The notes beneath the pieces were generated by a model that was not told the DNA's origin, did no database searches, and saw only the letters and a list, made by a program, of their open reading frames with translations. Position numbers and translations under genes: made by a program. Positions 55,515 through 64,000 of a stretch of DNA of 64,000 nt are shown here, piece after piece. Origin of the DNA: Bedellia somnulentella (Eukaryota > Arthropoda > Insecta > Lepidoptera > Bedelliidae); contig OY755183.1 of NCBI GenBank assembly GCA_963576735.1, forward strand, positions 9,009,213 to 9,073,212, given 5' to 3'. The first letter of the stretch is position 1, and each line of letters starts with the position of its first letter.

Positions 55515-56750
55515 TCATGTGCGCGTTGGGTCCTTGTCGTTTAAAAAATCTTGAACACTGTAGTAAGACTTCTTTAAAAGCATGGCTTTTATTGCCTTTT
55601 TAAAAGATGCCACAGGCAATTCCAATATGTCAGAAGGAAGTTTGTTGAACATTTTCAGGGATAGTCCCATAAAGGAGTTACTTACTTTATTAAGTCTCCA
55701 CTTCGGTACGTCAAGTTTCTCCTTATTTCGAGTATTAACAGTATGCCTATCACTAACTTTACTAAATTGGCCTATATTCTTTTTGGCATACATTAAATTC
55801 TCAAATATGTATTGGCAAGGGACAGTTAAAATGCCAATATCTTTAAATTTTTCGCGCAACGAATACCTCGACCTCAACATGTAAATAGATCGGATAGCTC
55901 GCTTTTGTAAGACGAAAACTTTATGAACATCAGCCGCTTTACCCCATAATAAAATACCGTACGACATAATACTATGAAAATAACTGAAATACACAATACG
56001 AGCTGTTTCTACGTCTGCTATTTCTCTAATCTTACGCACGGCATACGCTGCTGAGCTCAGCCTTTTAGAAAGTGTTAGTATATGGGGTCCCCATTGCAAC
56101 TTAGAATCGATTATTATCCCTAGGAATTTTGTTTCTTTCACTAATTCTACTTGTTCACTATCAATAACAATATTGTTATCAACTTGCCTAACATTCGGTA
56201 AAGTAAATTTAATACATTTAGTTTTTTTGGCATTTAGAACCAGGTTATTTACAGTAAACCAATGCAATACCAGTGAGATAGCTTTATTTACGTCGTCAAG
56301 AGATGTAGAGGATCTCGCTACATTAAATATTAAAGATGTGTCATCTGCAAACATAACTATCTCAGAATACTTTTGTACCATAAATGGTAAATCATTAATG
56401 TAAATCAGAAACAGTAATGGGCCAAGTATAGAACCTTGAGGAACGCCCATCTCTATTTCCGATCCTTCCGACGTGGTTCCATTAATATCAACCTTTAAAG
56501 TTCTTTTATGAAGATATGATGCCATTAATTTCAGTGCTTGCTCGTCAAAACCGTAATATTTAAGTTTAATCAACGCTATTTCTTTTTTTACACAATCAAA
56601 AGCTTTTGTGAGGTCACAAAATATACCTAATGCATCCCGGGAGTTTTCCCATGAATTAAAAATATGTTTCATTAGTGACACTCCTGCATCTACAGTAGAC
56701 CTACCTTTGGTGAAACCATATTGCTCGTCATGGAATATATTATGATTGGG
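55515..56750 (-). CDS. LINE reverse transcriptase, 5'-truncated
   Basis: The long minus frame starts at 56798, but its first ~18 residues come from flanking DNA; LINE homology begins near HNIFHDEQYGFTKGRSTVDA (about 56745). RT motifs: GIFCDLTKAFDCV (catalytic Asp before LTKAFD present), MGVPQGSILGPLLF, MFADDTSLIF (FADD at residues 150-153 counted from 56798), FLGIIIDSKLQWGPHI, and the C-terminal SYFHSIMSYGILLWGKAADV. It is the closest relative in this window of ORF2 at 2174-3880 and retains the motif A that copy has lost. Endonuclease and ORF1 are missing. The frame is open to its stop; the 3' UTR is cut by the DNA transposon and resumes at 51008-51212. Confidence 0.85.
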   Translation of the reverse strand, partial: PNHNIFHDEQYGFTKGRSTVDAGVSLMKHIFNSWENSRDALGIFCDLTKAFDCVKKEIALIKLKYYGFDEQALKLMASYLHKRTLKVDINGTTSEGSEIEMGVPQGSILGPLLFLIYINDLPFMVQKYSEIVMFADDTSLIFNVARSSTSLDDVNKAISLVLHWFTVNNLVLNAKKTKCIKFTLPNVRQVDNNIVIDSEQVELVKETKFLGIIIDSKLQWGPHILTLSKRLSSAAYAVRKIREIADVETARIVYFSYFHSIMSYGILLWGKAADVHKVFVLQKRAIRSIYMLRSRYSLREKFKDIGILTVPCQYIFENLMYAKKNIGQFSKVSDRHTVNTRNKEKLDVPKWRLNKVSNSFMGLSLKMFNKLPSDILELPVASFKKAIKAMLLKKSYYSVQDFLNDKDPTRT

Positions 56751-56987
56751 TAGGCTCGAGCCCCTTGGTGGGGACATTATATGGGCTGGGAGGAACAATA
56801 AGTTAAATTTTCAAAGACTGTACTACATGTACATACAAAGTGTGTCTAGTGCTCCGTGGTATTCTCTGCTTTTTTTACTGCTTTCTATATTATTTTAAGG
56901 TATATCCTGCCGAAAAAAATGTCTTAAGTCTAGAGTTCAAATAAACTGTGAACGGACTGTAAAGTCTGGCGGCCCTGGGATCTTACT

Positions 56988-57205
56988 CTATAACCTAACA
57001 TTACATTTTTTTCTGAGGGACCGCATCTGTGCTACCACTACATTCACGCTGCTCTCATGCTTTTTCTGCCTCATCCAACATTCGCTGCCATACATAACCA
57101 TAAGAACAAGAACAGCATCATGCATATCCGTTCGGGCCTTTTTAGAAATCGATTTTGTGGTCATTAGGCTATTCATTGATCCATATACCGCATGACCCCT
57201 TTTTC
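56988..57205 (-). pseudogene. RTE-like LINE fragment
   Basis: Encodes MNSLMTTKSISKKARTDMHD, then VMYGSECWMRQKKHESSVN, matching the middle of the 45302-46048 protein with several changes. Breaks off at both ends. Confidence 0.78.
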
Positions 57206-58245
57206 CGTATATTGGCCGGATTTTAGATAAAATCGTAAAAGCTAGTCAGACTAGTACGTTTTATACATAAAAGCGTTATTAAAATAAAAATATTTTTTAC
57301 TCATTTTTAGAAAGTCCTAAGAGTGAATTTTGTTGCCTCATTTCTCTTCAAAGTAATTTTATTATTCGTGTTACAGACTGTCATTTCATGCGGCGCCATA
57401 TAAATGAAGTGTGGCTGACTTGCAAACCGCTTTTGATGGATTTTTCAATGGGAGCGACATCGCCTTATATAAGGGAGGAAGGGTAATTTATGATGAAACG
57501 AAAGCTTTTAAAAAGAAAAAATATTGTACTTTTTATAACAAAGGTAAGCACTTCTTAAGGGACAGTAAATTTATTCATTAAATCTGTTCTGTAAAAATAC
57601 ATTCGTTAAAGATAAATAAAGATCCAGCTGGAGTTATCTGTCAATAATGAAATTATATCATTATTATAATTTTGCGATAACACCTTTTGGCCAATTCTTA
57701 AGTTATATGCTCCTGCTTCTGAACCAGTGGATTCGATCCCCTCGAAAACTTTACTCGCAATGGGTAGACAATTCGCACTGAATTGACGTTTCAGTTGATA
57801 ATGATTAGCAAATTTCTTTTATCTGTTGGTGGTTAAACTTCTATCCAGATTTTGTTGAGCTGAGAGTTGAATATCTAAATTTTTTAATCATGTTTTGGTA
57901 ATATTGCTTCCATTATAAACTTGCACTTAATGATTGAAATCTCACTTCTTTTTTGCTCATGTTATTTTAAATATTTCATCTGCAAACAGATCTGTGAAAA
58001 ATATTCCGATTAAAAAGTTGGTGCGTGGAATTTTCAATTATACGCGTCGTGCACTGTGAATATATTTTCAAATAACTTTAGTGCGGTTACTGGAAAAATC
58101 TAAAATTTGCATTTTTTGATGGCACAGAGAAAACTGTTTTAAATTTGACCTTTTTTCCAATACTTAACGAAATTATAAATTCTACGCTCACACTAGATAT
58201 ATAAACAAAAAAACGCGTTTTTTACTGGACATACATAAATTAGTA
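57206..58245. other. Unrecognised stretch
   Basis: No gene recognised. A possible B-box-like GGATTCGATCCCC at 57731 is isolated. Confidence 0.45.
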
Positions 58246-58249
58246 TATC

Positions 58250-58365
58250 TACTCACGGCTATGAATCCCAAATTGGAATGGCCAGAGCCTCAGAATTAAC
58301 AATTCCACAGCCAGGTTAAGAGGTAAACTGCGGAAAAGATAGTAAAAGTAAAGTATTGATGGTTG
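58250..58365 (-). mobile_element. Degenerate SINE B
   Basis: 3' half in reverse complement: CTACTCACGGCTATGAATCC and CAGAGCCTCAGAATTAAC. Confidence 0.65.
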
Positions 58366-58583
58366 ATTTAAAAATAGGAACAAAACATTATACTTTACAG
58401 TAAACTAATATTCAATTTTAGAGATGTTACCATGGAGATGTAATTATTTTTGTTTTACCACTAAATAAACGTTTTTGTAATTTATTTTTAACATACATAC
58501 TCATACAGTTAGTAATTAAGTGGGGATACTTATAAAGTGAAGATTTAAGCTTTTTGTTGTAATCTTGTTTATTTCTATTTAGC

Positions 58584-58734
58584 AACCGTGGTAGCTCAGT
58601 GGGTGGAACACCGCTTATCGTGCAGACGATTAGGGTTCAAATTCCGGATCGGGCCTACACCAACTGTCTTTTCTAACAGACTTTTGTGTGGTTAATTTAT
58701 CATAGTTGTTAACGGTGAGTGTAAACATCGTGAG
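58584..58734 (+). mobile_element. SINE A head, 3' part missing
   Basis: The best tRNA-like head in the family: GTGGTAGCTCAGTGGGTGG A box and GGGTTCAAATTCC B box. It stops at CATCGTGAG, shortly before a LINE 3' tail at 58757. Confidence 0.8.
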
Positions 58735-58756
58735 GCCATCCATCCATGGCAAGTCA

Positions 58757-60905
58757 GACTTATTTATTTATTTAAACACTTTATTGCATACACAAACAGT
58801 ATATTACACAATAGTTACAACAGTACATGTACACAAAGGCGGACTTATCGCCTTAACGCGATTTCTTCCAGTCAACCTTTATGGTGAGGAACAAATTAGA
58901 CAACTCTTTAAAACATTATGGTCAAGTATATATGCAACTTAAATAGAACTTAACTAAACATAACTTATTTACAACCTGTATATTAATTATATATATAATA
59001 ATTATTATATCAAATATACTATACAATATCTTAATAAATATACATGTATATACATACTTATATAATATAATATAATAAATACAAATAAATACATATACCT
59101 ATCTTTATAAAATCTACCAACCTAAGGTTTTAAAAAAATGGGATTTCAGTTTATTTTTAAATATATTTAGTGATGATGACAGCCGTATGTCAACTGGTAG
59201 TGAGTTCCATAAATTAACTGCTCTGGCTGCAAAGGAATCACCATATGTAGCACTGTTATGAGAAGGTACACTCAACATCTTATTCTCCTGTGATCGCAAG
59301 GCACGGCCGTGGGAGCACAAGTATGTGAACTTGGAACGAAGATAATGGGGGGCAGCAGGATTATTAAGGGCATTATATAAAATACAGAGAATATGAGTAT
59401 TCCTCCGAAGTCGAATTGGGAGCCACTTTAGTTGAGCGCGGTACTCAGAAATATGATCATATTTACGTAATCCAAAAATAAATCGGATACATAAATTCTG
59501 GAGACGTTCGAGTTTGTTAAGTAGCTCCTCTGTGAGGTCAAGATAGCTTACATCTGCGTAATCGAGAATCGGAAGCAGTAGAGACTGCGCCAGCGTAATC
59601 TTAGTGTGGTGAGGCAGGAAAAATTGCAAGCGCTTAAGTGAGTGACAGGATGCAAAGACTTTTTTACTTACGGCTTCCACTTGGGGCAACCACGAAAATG
59701 TACTGTCCATAATAACTCCCAAATTCTTGACAGAATTGACGAAGCGAATATCAGTGCCATCATAGGTCAACTTCTTATCTAGAGCAATATTTGCTTTGTT
59801 CAACAACCTCGAACTGCCAAAAATAATTGCCTGTGACTTATCAGGATTCAGCAGAAGTCCAAACTTCTTCACCCATTTCGATATTATCTCCAGGTTATTA
59901 TTTATGACATCAACTGCCGAGTTTATATCTTCCGGAAGAGCACTTGTGTAGATTTGAAGGTCGTCTGCATATAGGTGATAGAGAGAAGTAAGTTCTTTAG
60001 CTAGGATATTAATAAATAGTGAAAAAAGCAAAGGAGAAAGTACGCCGCCTTGCGGGACGCCAGCCAGTACCGGGCACCAAGCAGAGCTCTCTGCGTCTGT
60101 GCGCACGCACTGCTGACGACCTTTAAGGTAAGATTCGAACCAATTGGTGACTGTCGGAGATACGTTAAGAGATCTTAAAATGCCAAGAAGTATATCAAGA
60201 TCCACAGTGTTAAATGCGTTACTGAAATCTAAAAGTGTAAGCACTGTAACTTGGTGATTTTCCATATTTAAGCGAATATCATCCGTGACCTTGATAAGAG
60301 CAGTAACAGTGCTATGACCTGTTCGGAACCCAGACTGGAAATCGTTCAGCAAGTGGTGAGTGGAAAGGAAGTTGGAAAATTGTTCGAATACGAGGCGTTC
60401 AAGAACTTTTGATAGGAATGGTAGGATGGAAATTGGGCGAAATTGGGATAAGGTGGTTGGGTTAGGAACTTTAGGAATAGGGACAATGAAGGCATTCTTC
60501 CACATTCTAGGGAATGAACAAGAGAGTAGGGATAAGTTCATTAAATTTGTAATGTGTGGCAAAATTATTTCCAGAATGGGATTAATCATTAAAGTACTAA
60601 CGTTGTCAGTACCTGTTGCCTTACTGGTTATATTAGAAATACATCTTTTAACGTCACGACCAGAGACCAATTTGAAAGTGAATTGTGGGCAATCAGGGGT
60701 AGGTGTAGAAACAAGATTGTTCAGAGCCTCAGCTTTACATTGATCACTAATGGTCAAGGGAGGAGTGGAGAAATGCGTATTAAGTGCATTGAGGTCTGTA
60801 TCTATAGGAGAATTGGCCTGAGATTTTCCTATGCCCAGTGATTTAAGGAATGACCATAACTGTGAGGTGTCACAATCGTCAATCGAAGTATCGTAGTATA
60901 TAATT
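58757..60905 (-). mobile_element. 5'-truncated LINE with (TAAA)n tail
   Basis: 3' UTR 58757-59113 ends in a (TAAATAAATAAG)-type tail; the coding part is 59114-60905. It abuts SINE B sequence at its 5' end. Confidence 0.82.
59114..60905 (-). CDS. LINE reverse transcriptase, 5'-truncated
   Basis: The frame opens at 61045, but its first ~46 residues are SINE B and flank read through in minus sense; LINE sequence starts near IIYYDTSIDDCDTSQLWSFL. RT motifs in order: FRPISILPFLSKVLERLVFE, FQSGFRTGHSTVTAL, LLDFSNAFNTVD (Asp of LLD present), LAGVPQGGVLSPLLFSLF, YADD at residues 359-362 (59960-59971). The C-terminal region RFIFGLRKYDHISEY, LKWLPIRLRR and RAVNLWNSLPVDIR is typical of insect LINE ORF2 proteins. 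Uninterrupted to its stop. Clade uncertain (jockey/CR1 superfamily); distinct from the other LINEs here. Confidence 0.84.
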
Positions 60906-60924
60906 ATCTTTTTCTTACTCACAT

Positions 60925-61632
60925 TTCCAAGTGGCTGAGAAATTTCTAATTCCCTAGCTCTGGCTACCCCTTCTAGGGATTTACAGCCGTGAGTATATGT
61001 ATGTATGTATTTTTTTAACTGAATTGTTATTTTTTTACACAGCATAAAATGTGTATGGTTTATTAGTATGACTTAAAAGTGTTCGTTTTGCTTGTGCAGT
61101 GTACCCACGTGATAGGGGCTGGCGTATCGACGTTTTGTACAAATAGACTGTCACATGACTAAGTTACATTTGCGTTAAAATTTTGTGAAGGTAGTTAGTA
61201 TTAATAATTTTATAGTACTGTATAATGACAAATAACATCTCAGTCTTCCCGTGACCATGATAACTGAAAAGTTTTCGAAACGTCGGGCTTTAAAAATAAT
61301 GTAATAACACGCGATTAAAATATCCGAAAATCAATAGTTGTTTCAATTATAATGTGCAATCGTGAAAATCTTAGAAAATACTATGGGAAAAAGATGTTAA
61401 AAATAAAGGTTATTGGGTAAAATAAATTGGTTGGATGGATGGTAAAAATAAATTGACCCATCAGGGTCTCCAACAGCATCGCCCAAAAATCCTTTAAAAG
61501 CCCCAATACCGTTAGTCGCCTCTTACGTACACCCATCGGTAGCAACGGGGTAGTGCCATTCTAAGCCGACACTAGACGGCGAACAACACATTTTATGCTG
61601 TGGAAACAAAAATAACAATTCAGTTAAAAAAT
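60925..61632. mobile_element. Rearranged SINE B halves with inverted 44-bp flanks
   Basis: The 3' half of a SINE B lies at 60925-61009 (plus) and the 5' half at 61386-61583 (minus). The block 61010-61053 reappears inverted at 61586-61631, adjoining the other SINE end. A SINE A mid-body fragment (61079-61180, minus) lies between. Confidence 0.7.
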
Positions 61633-61816
61633 ATATATACTTTTTACAATTAAATACTTTACAATTTCCACAATAACCTAAATCAGGGTTACTGTTTTTC
61701 CCAGTAAATTTAATATTTACCTATATATATTTGTCCAGTTAAGCTCTGATTTGGCATTGAATAAGCGTGTGTACTTAACTGCAATGATTAAGTTCTTATA
61801 TATTCAAGTATAAGTT

Positions 61817-61935
61817 GAGGTGGACCAACATAGCCGGCGTCGAAGACCTGTTTCGCCTAGCGTACCTAGACCGAAGGGGATACTCGGAGCTGACTGCCAA
61901 CCTCCAGTAGTGGAGAGGCACTGGAAGAAGAAGAA
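61817..61935 (+). mobile_element. 3'-terminal fragment of an unidentified retroelement
   Basis: GC-richer block (ATAGCCGGCGTCGAAGACC onward) ending in GAAGAAGAAG, a tail seen on many lepidopteran non-LTR elements. No coding frame long enough to classify. Confidence 0.5.
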
Positions 61936-62029
61936 GTTTAGAAAAATAAGCAATTATAATCATTAAACAAAAAAAAACTACAATCTACTAATGCCTTGAG
62001 TATAAGTATGAGTAATATATATACTCACG

Positions 62030-62160
62030 CCATTATTTCCCATTGGGATAGGCCGAGACTATCGATCGCCTCTTTGTGCGATCCTGACAATCCTCTCTAG
62101 CTTTATGTACATCTATTTTGACGCCTGCTTTTTTGAACACACTTGCTATTTGGTCCAAAT
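62030..62160 (-). mobile_element. RTE-like 3' end fragment
   Basis: Reverse complement of the RTE-like 3' end (ATACTCACGCC, CCCATTGGGATAGG, CGATCGCC). Confidence 0.75.
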
Positions 62161-62161
62161 G

Positions 62162-63262
62162 TAACAACAACAACAACAAATAACTTTATTTACTAAATTA
62201 ATCTATATACAGTTTCAATTTACATTTGCCCTCGCACTAGGCTAAGCCTGTATCGCGAGGACCAATTTTAATTTGCCATAATTTGATTAACTATATTAAA
62301 AATTTTGTAATTAATAAGACTTTATATTTTTATAAAATATGCAATACTAAAAGGGTAATGAAAATAAAAATATTGAAGAAAAAATAATAGTAAATAAAAA
62401 AACAAACGTCCTCCAGCTGTACTATATGTGCGTGTGATTATAAACATGTGTGTATGGGGTGTAATGGTGTGTGTGTGAGTATGTGTGTGCGTAGGTATGT
62501 GTGAAAGCGTATGTGTACTGTACACACACACGTGTGTGTGAGTAAATAAAGTTTAGCTAGTTACTTTCAGTAGCGCCTCGCAGTCCTCGTAACCCATGTC
62601 CAATAAAATTTTATAGACGACTTTCTTAAATTCGTATGCGTTTCCGCTTACCAGATTGTCCTTGAATTTCACTATTTTATTATAGACAAAGGGCGATAAG
62701 AATCTGAGGAAGCGTTGGCCAAAAGCTGTATTCATTCTCTTAGTTACTCTGAAGACACGTTTCTTACTATTTACCTCAAGCGAAGTTGTTTTATTAAATT
62801 CCCTGAATGAATACATTGCTAGTCTCACAACAAATAACTTGCGCACACTCAAAACATTTTCCTCCGTATACAGGCATTTTGTAGAGAACCTTCGCGGCTT
62901 ACCCAAACAGGTCTTGAGGACTGCTCTCTTTGCTCGCTCCGGTATAATCATGTTTGAAGAAGCACTCCCTCCCCAGGCCAAAATACAGTAGTCAATTACA
63001 GACTGGCAAAGAGTGAGATAGACCATCCTGGTAGTATCTCCATCGGCGGACTGACGTAGGACTCTCATAGCGTGGACCAATTTACGCGTTCGGGACGCTG
63101 TGCAACTTAATTGAAGCTTGAAATTAAGGTTTTCGTCAACAATCACACCGAGATATTTGTAACTTGGCGGCCTTATAAGATTCTCACTCAAACAAGATAT
63201 AGTTGGATTATTGTGATATCGGGGACAGGACATTTCATGCACTTTAACCCACTTGTTGCTAC
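62162..63262 (-). mobile_element. 5'-truncated LINE with (TTG)n tail
   Basis: The 3' end on the minus strand is a TTGTTGTTGTTGTTAC tail at 62163-62178; the long 3' UTR (62179-62552) includes a GT-rich microsatellite (about 62440-62545). It abuts the RTE-like fragment directly. Confidence 0.75.
62553..63242 (-). CDS. LINE ORF2 C-terminal part
   Basis: 229 residues. YKYLGVIVDENLNFKLQLSC followed by LCQSVIDYCILAWGGSAS and ERAKRAVLKTCLGKPRRFST are the post-palm region of a CR1/jockey-superfamily LINE protein. The catalytic domain is lost by 5' truncation. Intact to the stop. A fifth distinct LINE lineage in the window. Confidence 0.8.
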   Translation of the reverse strand: MHEMSCPRYHNNPTISCLSENLIRPPSYKYLGVIVDENLNFKLQLSCTASRTRKLVHAMRVLRQSADGDTTRMVYLTLCQSVIDYCILAWGGSASSNMIIPERAKRAVLKTCLGKPRRFSTKCLYTEENVLSVRKLFVVRLAMYSFREFNKTTSLEVNSKKRVFRVTKRMNTAFGQRFLRFLSPFVYNKIVKFKDNLVSGNAYEFKKVVYKILLDMGYEDCEALLKVTS

Positions 63263-63441
63263 CGTCGTTTTAAAACAACAGCATGAATAATAAAATCTAC
63301 ATCGAAATGTATGTAGTTTTAATGAAATTTTATAATGTGATTGCTTTCGTCAGTGCAGCATCTAACCGAGGAAAAATACAGTTTACATCAAGATATTACG
63401 TGTTTTTTTGTATAAATATCTATAAAATACGAAAAATAATC

Positions 63442-63858
63442 ATGTCTTTTCAAGGGTAAGTACAATATCATTTGAATATATTATTGGCCTGAAGTTACAT
63501 TTAACTTGTTGTTATAACGTAGTTTTATCTATGCAGAAAAATAATATGCCTTACAATTAACAATTTGGTACCTTTTTTGTCGAGAAAAGTAGGTGTTGTT
63601 TATAAACGACGATCGTAAAATGAACTACCTTACCTACTTATGCAGTGAGGATGAGGACGGTGCATAGAAATACATTCTTCCTACTTGAAATCTTTTGTGT
63701 TACCTCCGTTCCGTTTTATCTGTGTTTTTGAAGTAGGTATTTCTTATTATTACAGATCCCGTTTCCACTCTTTGAGGCTTCATGAAATCGTTGAAGAATT
63801 GGAGAAGGACGATGACGGTCCTTTGCCAGATTACGTACATACGCTAATGCTGGCTTAG
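63442..63858 (+). CDS. Possible small two-exon gene or transposase start
   Basis: Exon 1 63442-63455 (ATGTCTTTTCAAGG) ends at a GTAAGT donor; exon 2 63756-63858 follows a TTATTACAG acceptor. The splice is in phase, giving 38 residues (MSFQGSRFHSLRLHEIVEEL at the start, then acidic EKDDDGP) and a TAG stop. The acidic N-terminus could be the start of a transposase cut short by mutation. Weak: short, with no homology I can name. Confidence 0.3.
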
Positions 63859-64000
63859 GTGCTAGTGTAATTCTTCACTTTGCGGACGTATTACGAACTA
63901 TCGACAGCGATGCCGTATTTCACCTCTATTTTGATTTTTTTTTCACGTCAATTCCTCTTTTGTAAGAGCTTAAAAATAGTGGTTTTAGAGCTACTGGTAC

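Noticed and set aside
57700..57790. tRNA-derived SINE head
   Set aside because: Only an isolated B-box-like GGATTCGATCCCC; no matching A box or tail.
60906..61045. N-terminal 46 residues of the 61045-59114 frame
   Set aside because: They translate SINE B tail and flank; LINE homology begins only at about 60905.

Overview
This window looks like repeat-packed, AT-rich insect DNA. It is probably lepidopteran, judged from the style of the non-LTR retrotransposons and SINEs and from the extreme density of nested insertions; that is inference, not proof. I found no convincing host protein gene. Nearly every long reading frame belongs to a transposable element: six non-LTR retrotransposon (LINE) copies with recognisable coding sequence, one RTE-like family present as many 3' fragments, and one DNA transposon of a type I cannot name.

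Layout. 1-4075 is a CR1/Daphne-like LINE with a 5' leader, ORF1 (coiled coil plus SGNH-like domain) and ORF2 (endonuclease fused to reverse transcriptase by an internal deletion). A SINE sits exactly at its ORF1 start codon. 4076-8976 is mostly unrecognised, with one SINE. 9022-10171 and 13208-13468 are two insertions of a tRNA-like palindromic retroposon, each with a 14-16 bp target-site duplication. 13641-29646 is a tandem duplication of about 6 kb. Its first copy carries a MITE-like insert, a SINE and a nested LINE (14675-17464); the second copy preserves the empty sites. 30557-34137 is a second, younger tandem duplication of about 1.8 kb. 34138-43300 is a field of SINEs, a 217-bp Harbinger-like MITE and a foldback element. 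43386-44240 is a GC-rich palindromic array. 45283-46058 is a 5'-truncated RTE-like LINE with a clean 9-bp duplication. 51008-56750 is a LINE on the minus strand split by a 4.1-kb DNA transposon (51213-55335) that has terminal inverted repeats, an apparent CATG target duplication and an intron-containing transposase-like gene. 58757-60905 and 62162-63262 are two more 5'-truncated LINEs. The last 0.6 kb may hold the start of a small spliced gene.

How the parts relate. Two SINE families (A and B) and the RTE-like LINE share the same 3' end: a CTCTG(C/G)C(T/A)ACCCC motif, a tiny GC hairpin, GCGTGAG-like bases and a short tandem tail. This suggests that the LINE supplies the machinery for both SINEs. 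The strongest novel signals are: (1) a TTTAAAC slippery heptamer and a predicted stem exactly at the ORF1 stop of the first LINE, whose ORF2 has no AUG ahead of its endonuclease; (2) the tRNA-like palindromic retroposon; (3) the unclassified DNA transposon; (4) the GC-rich foldback array.
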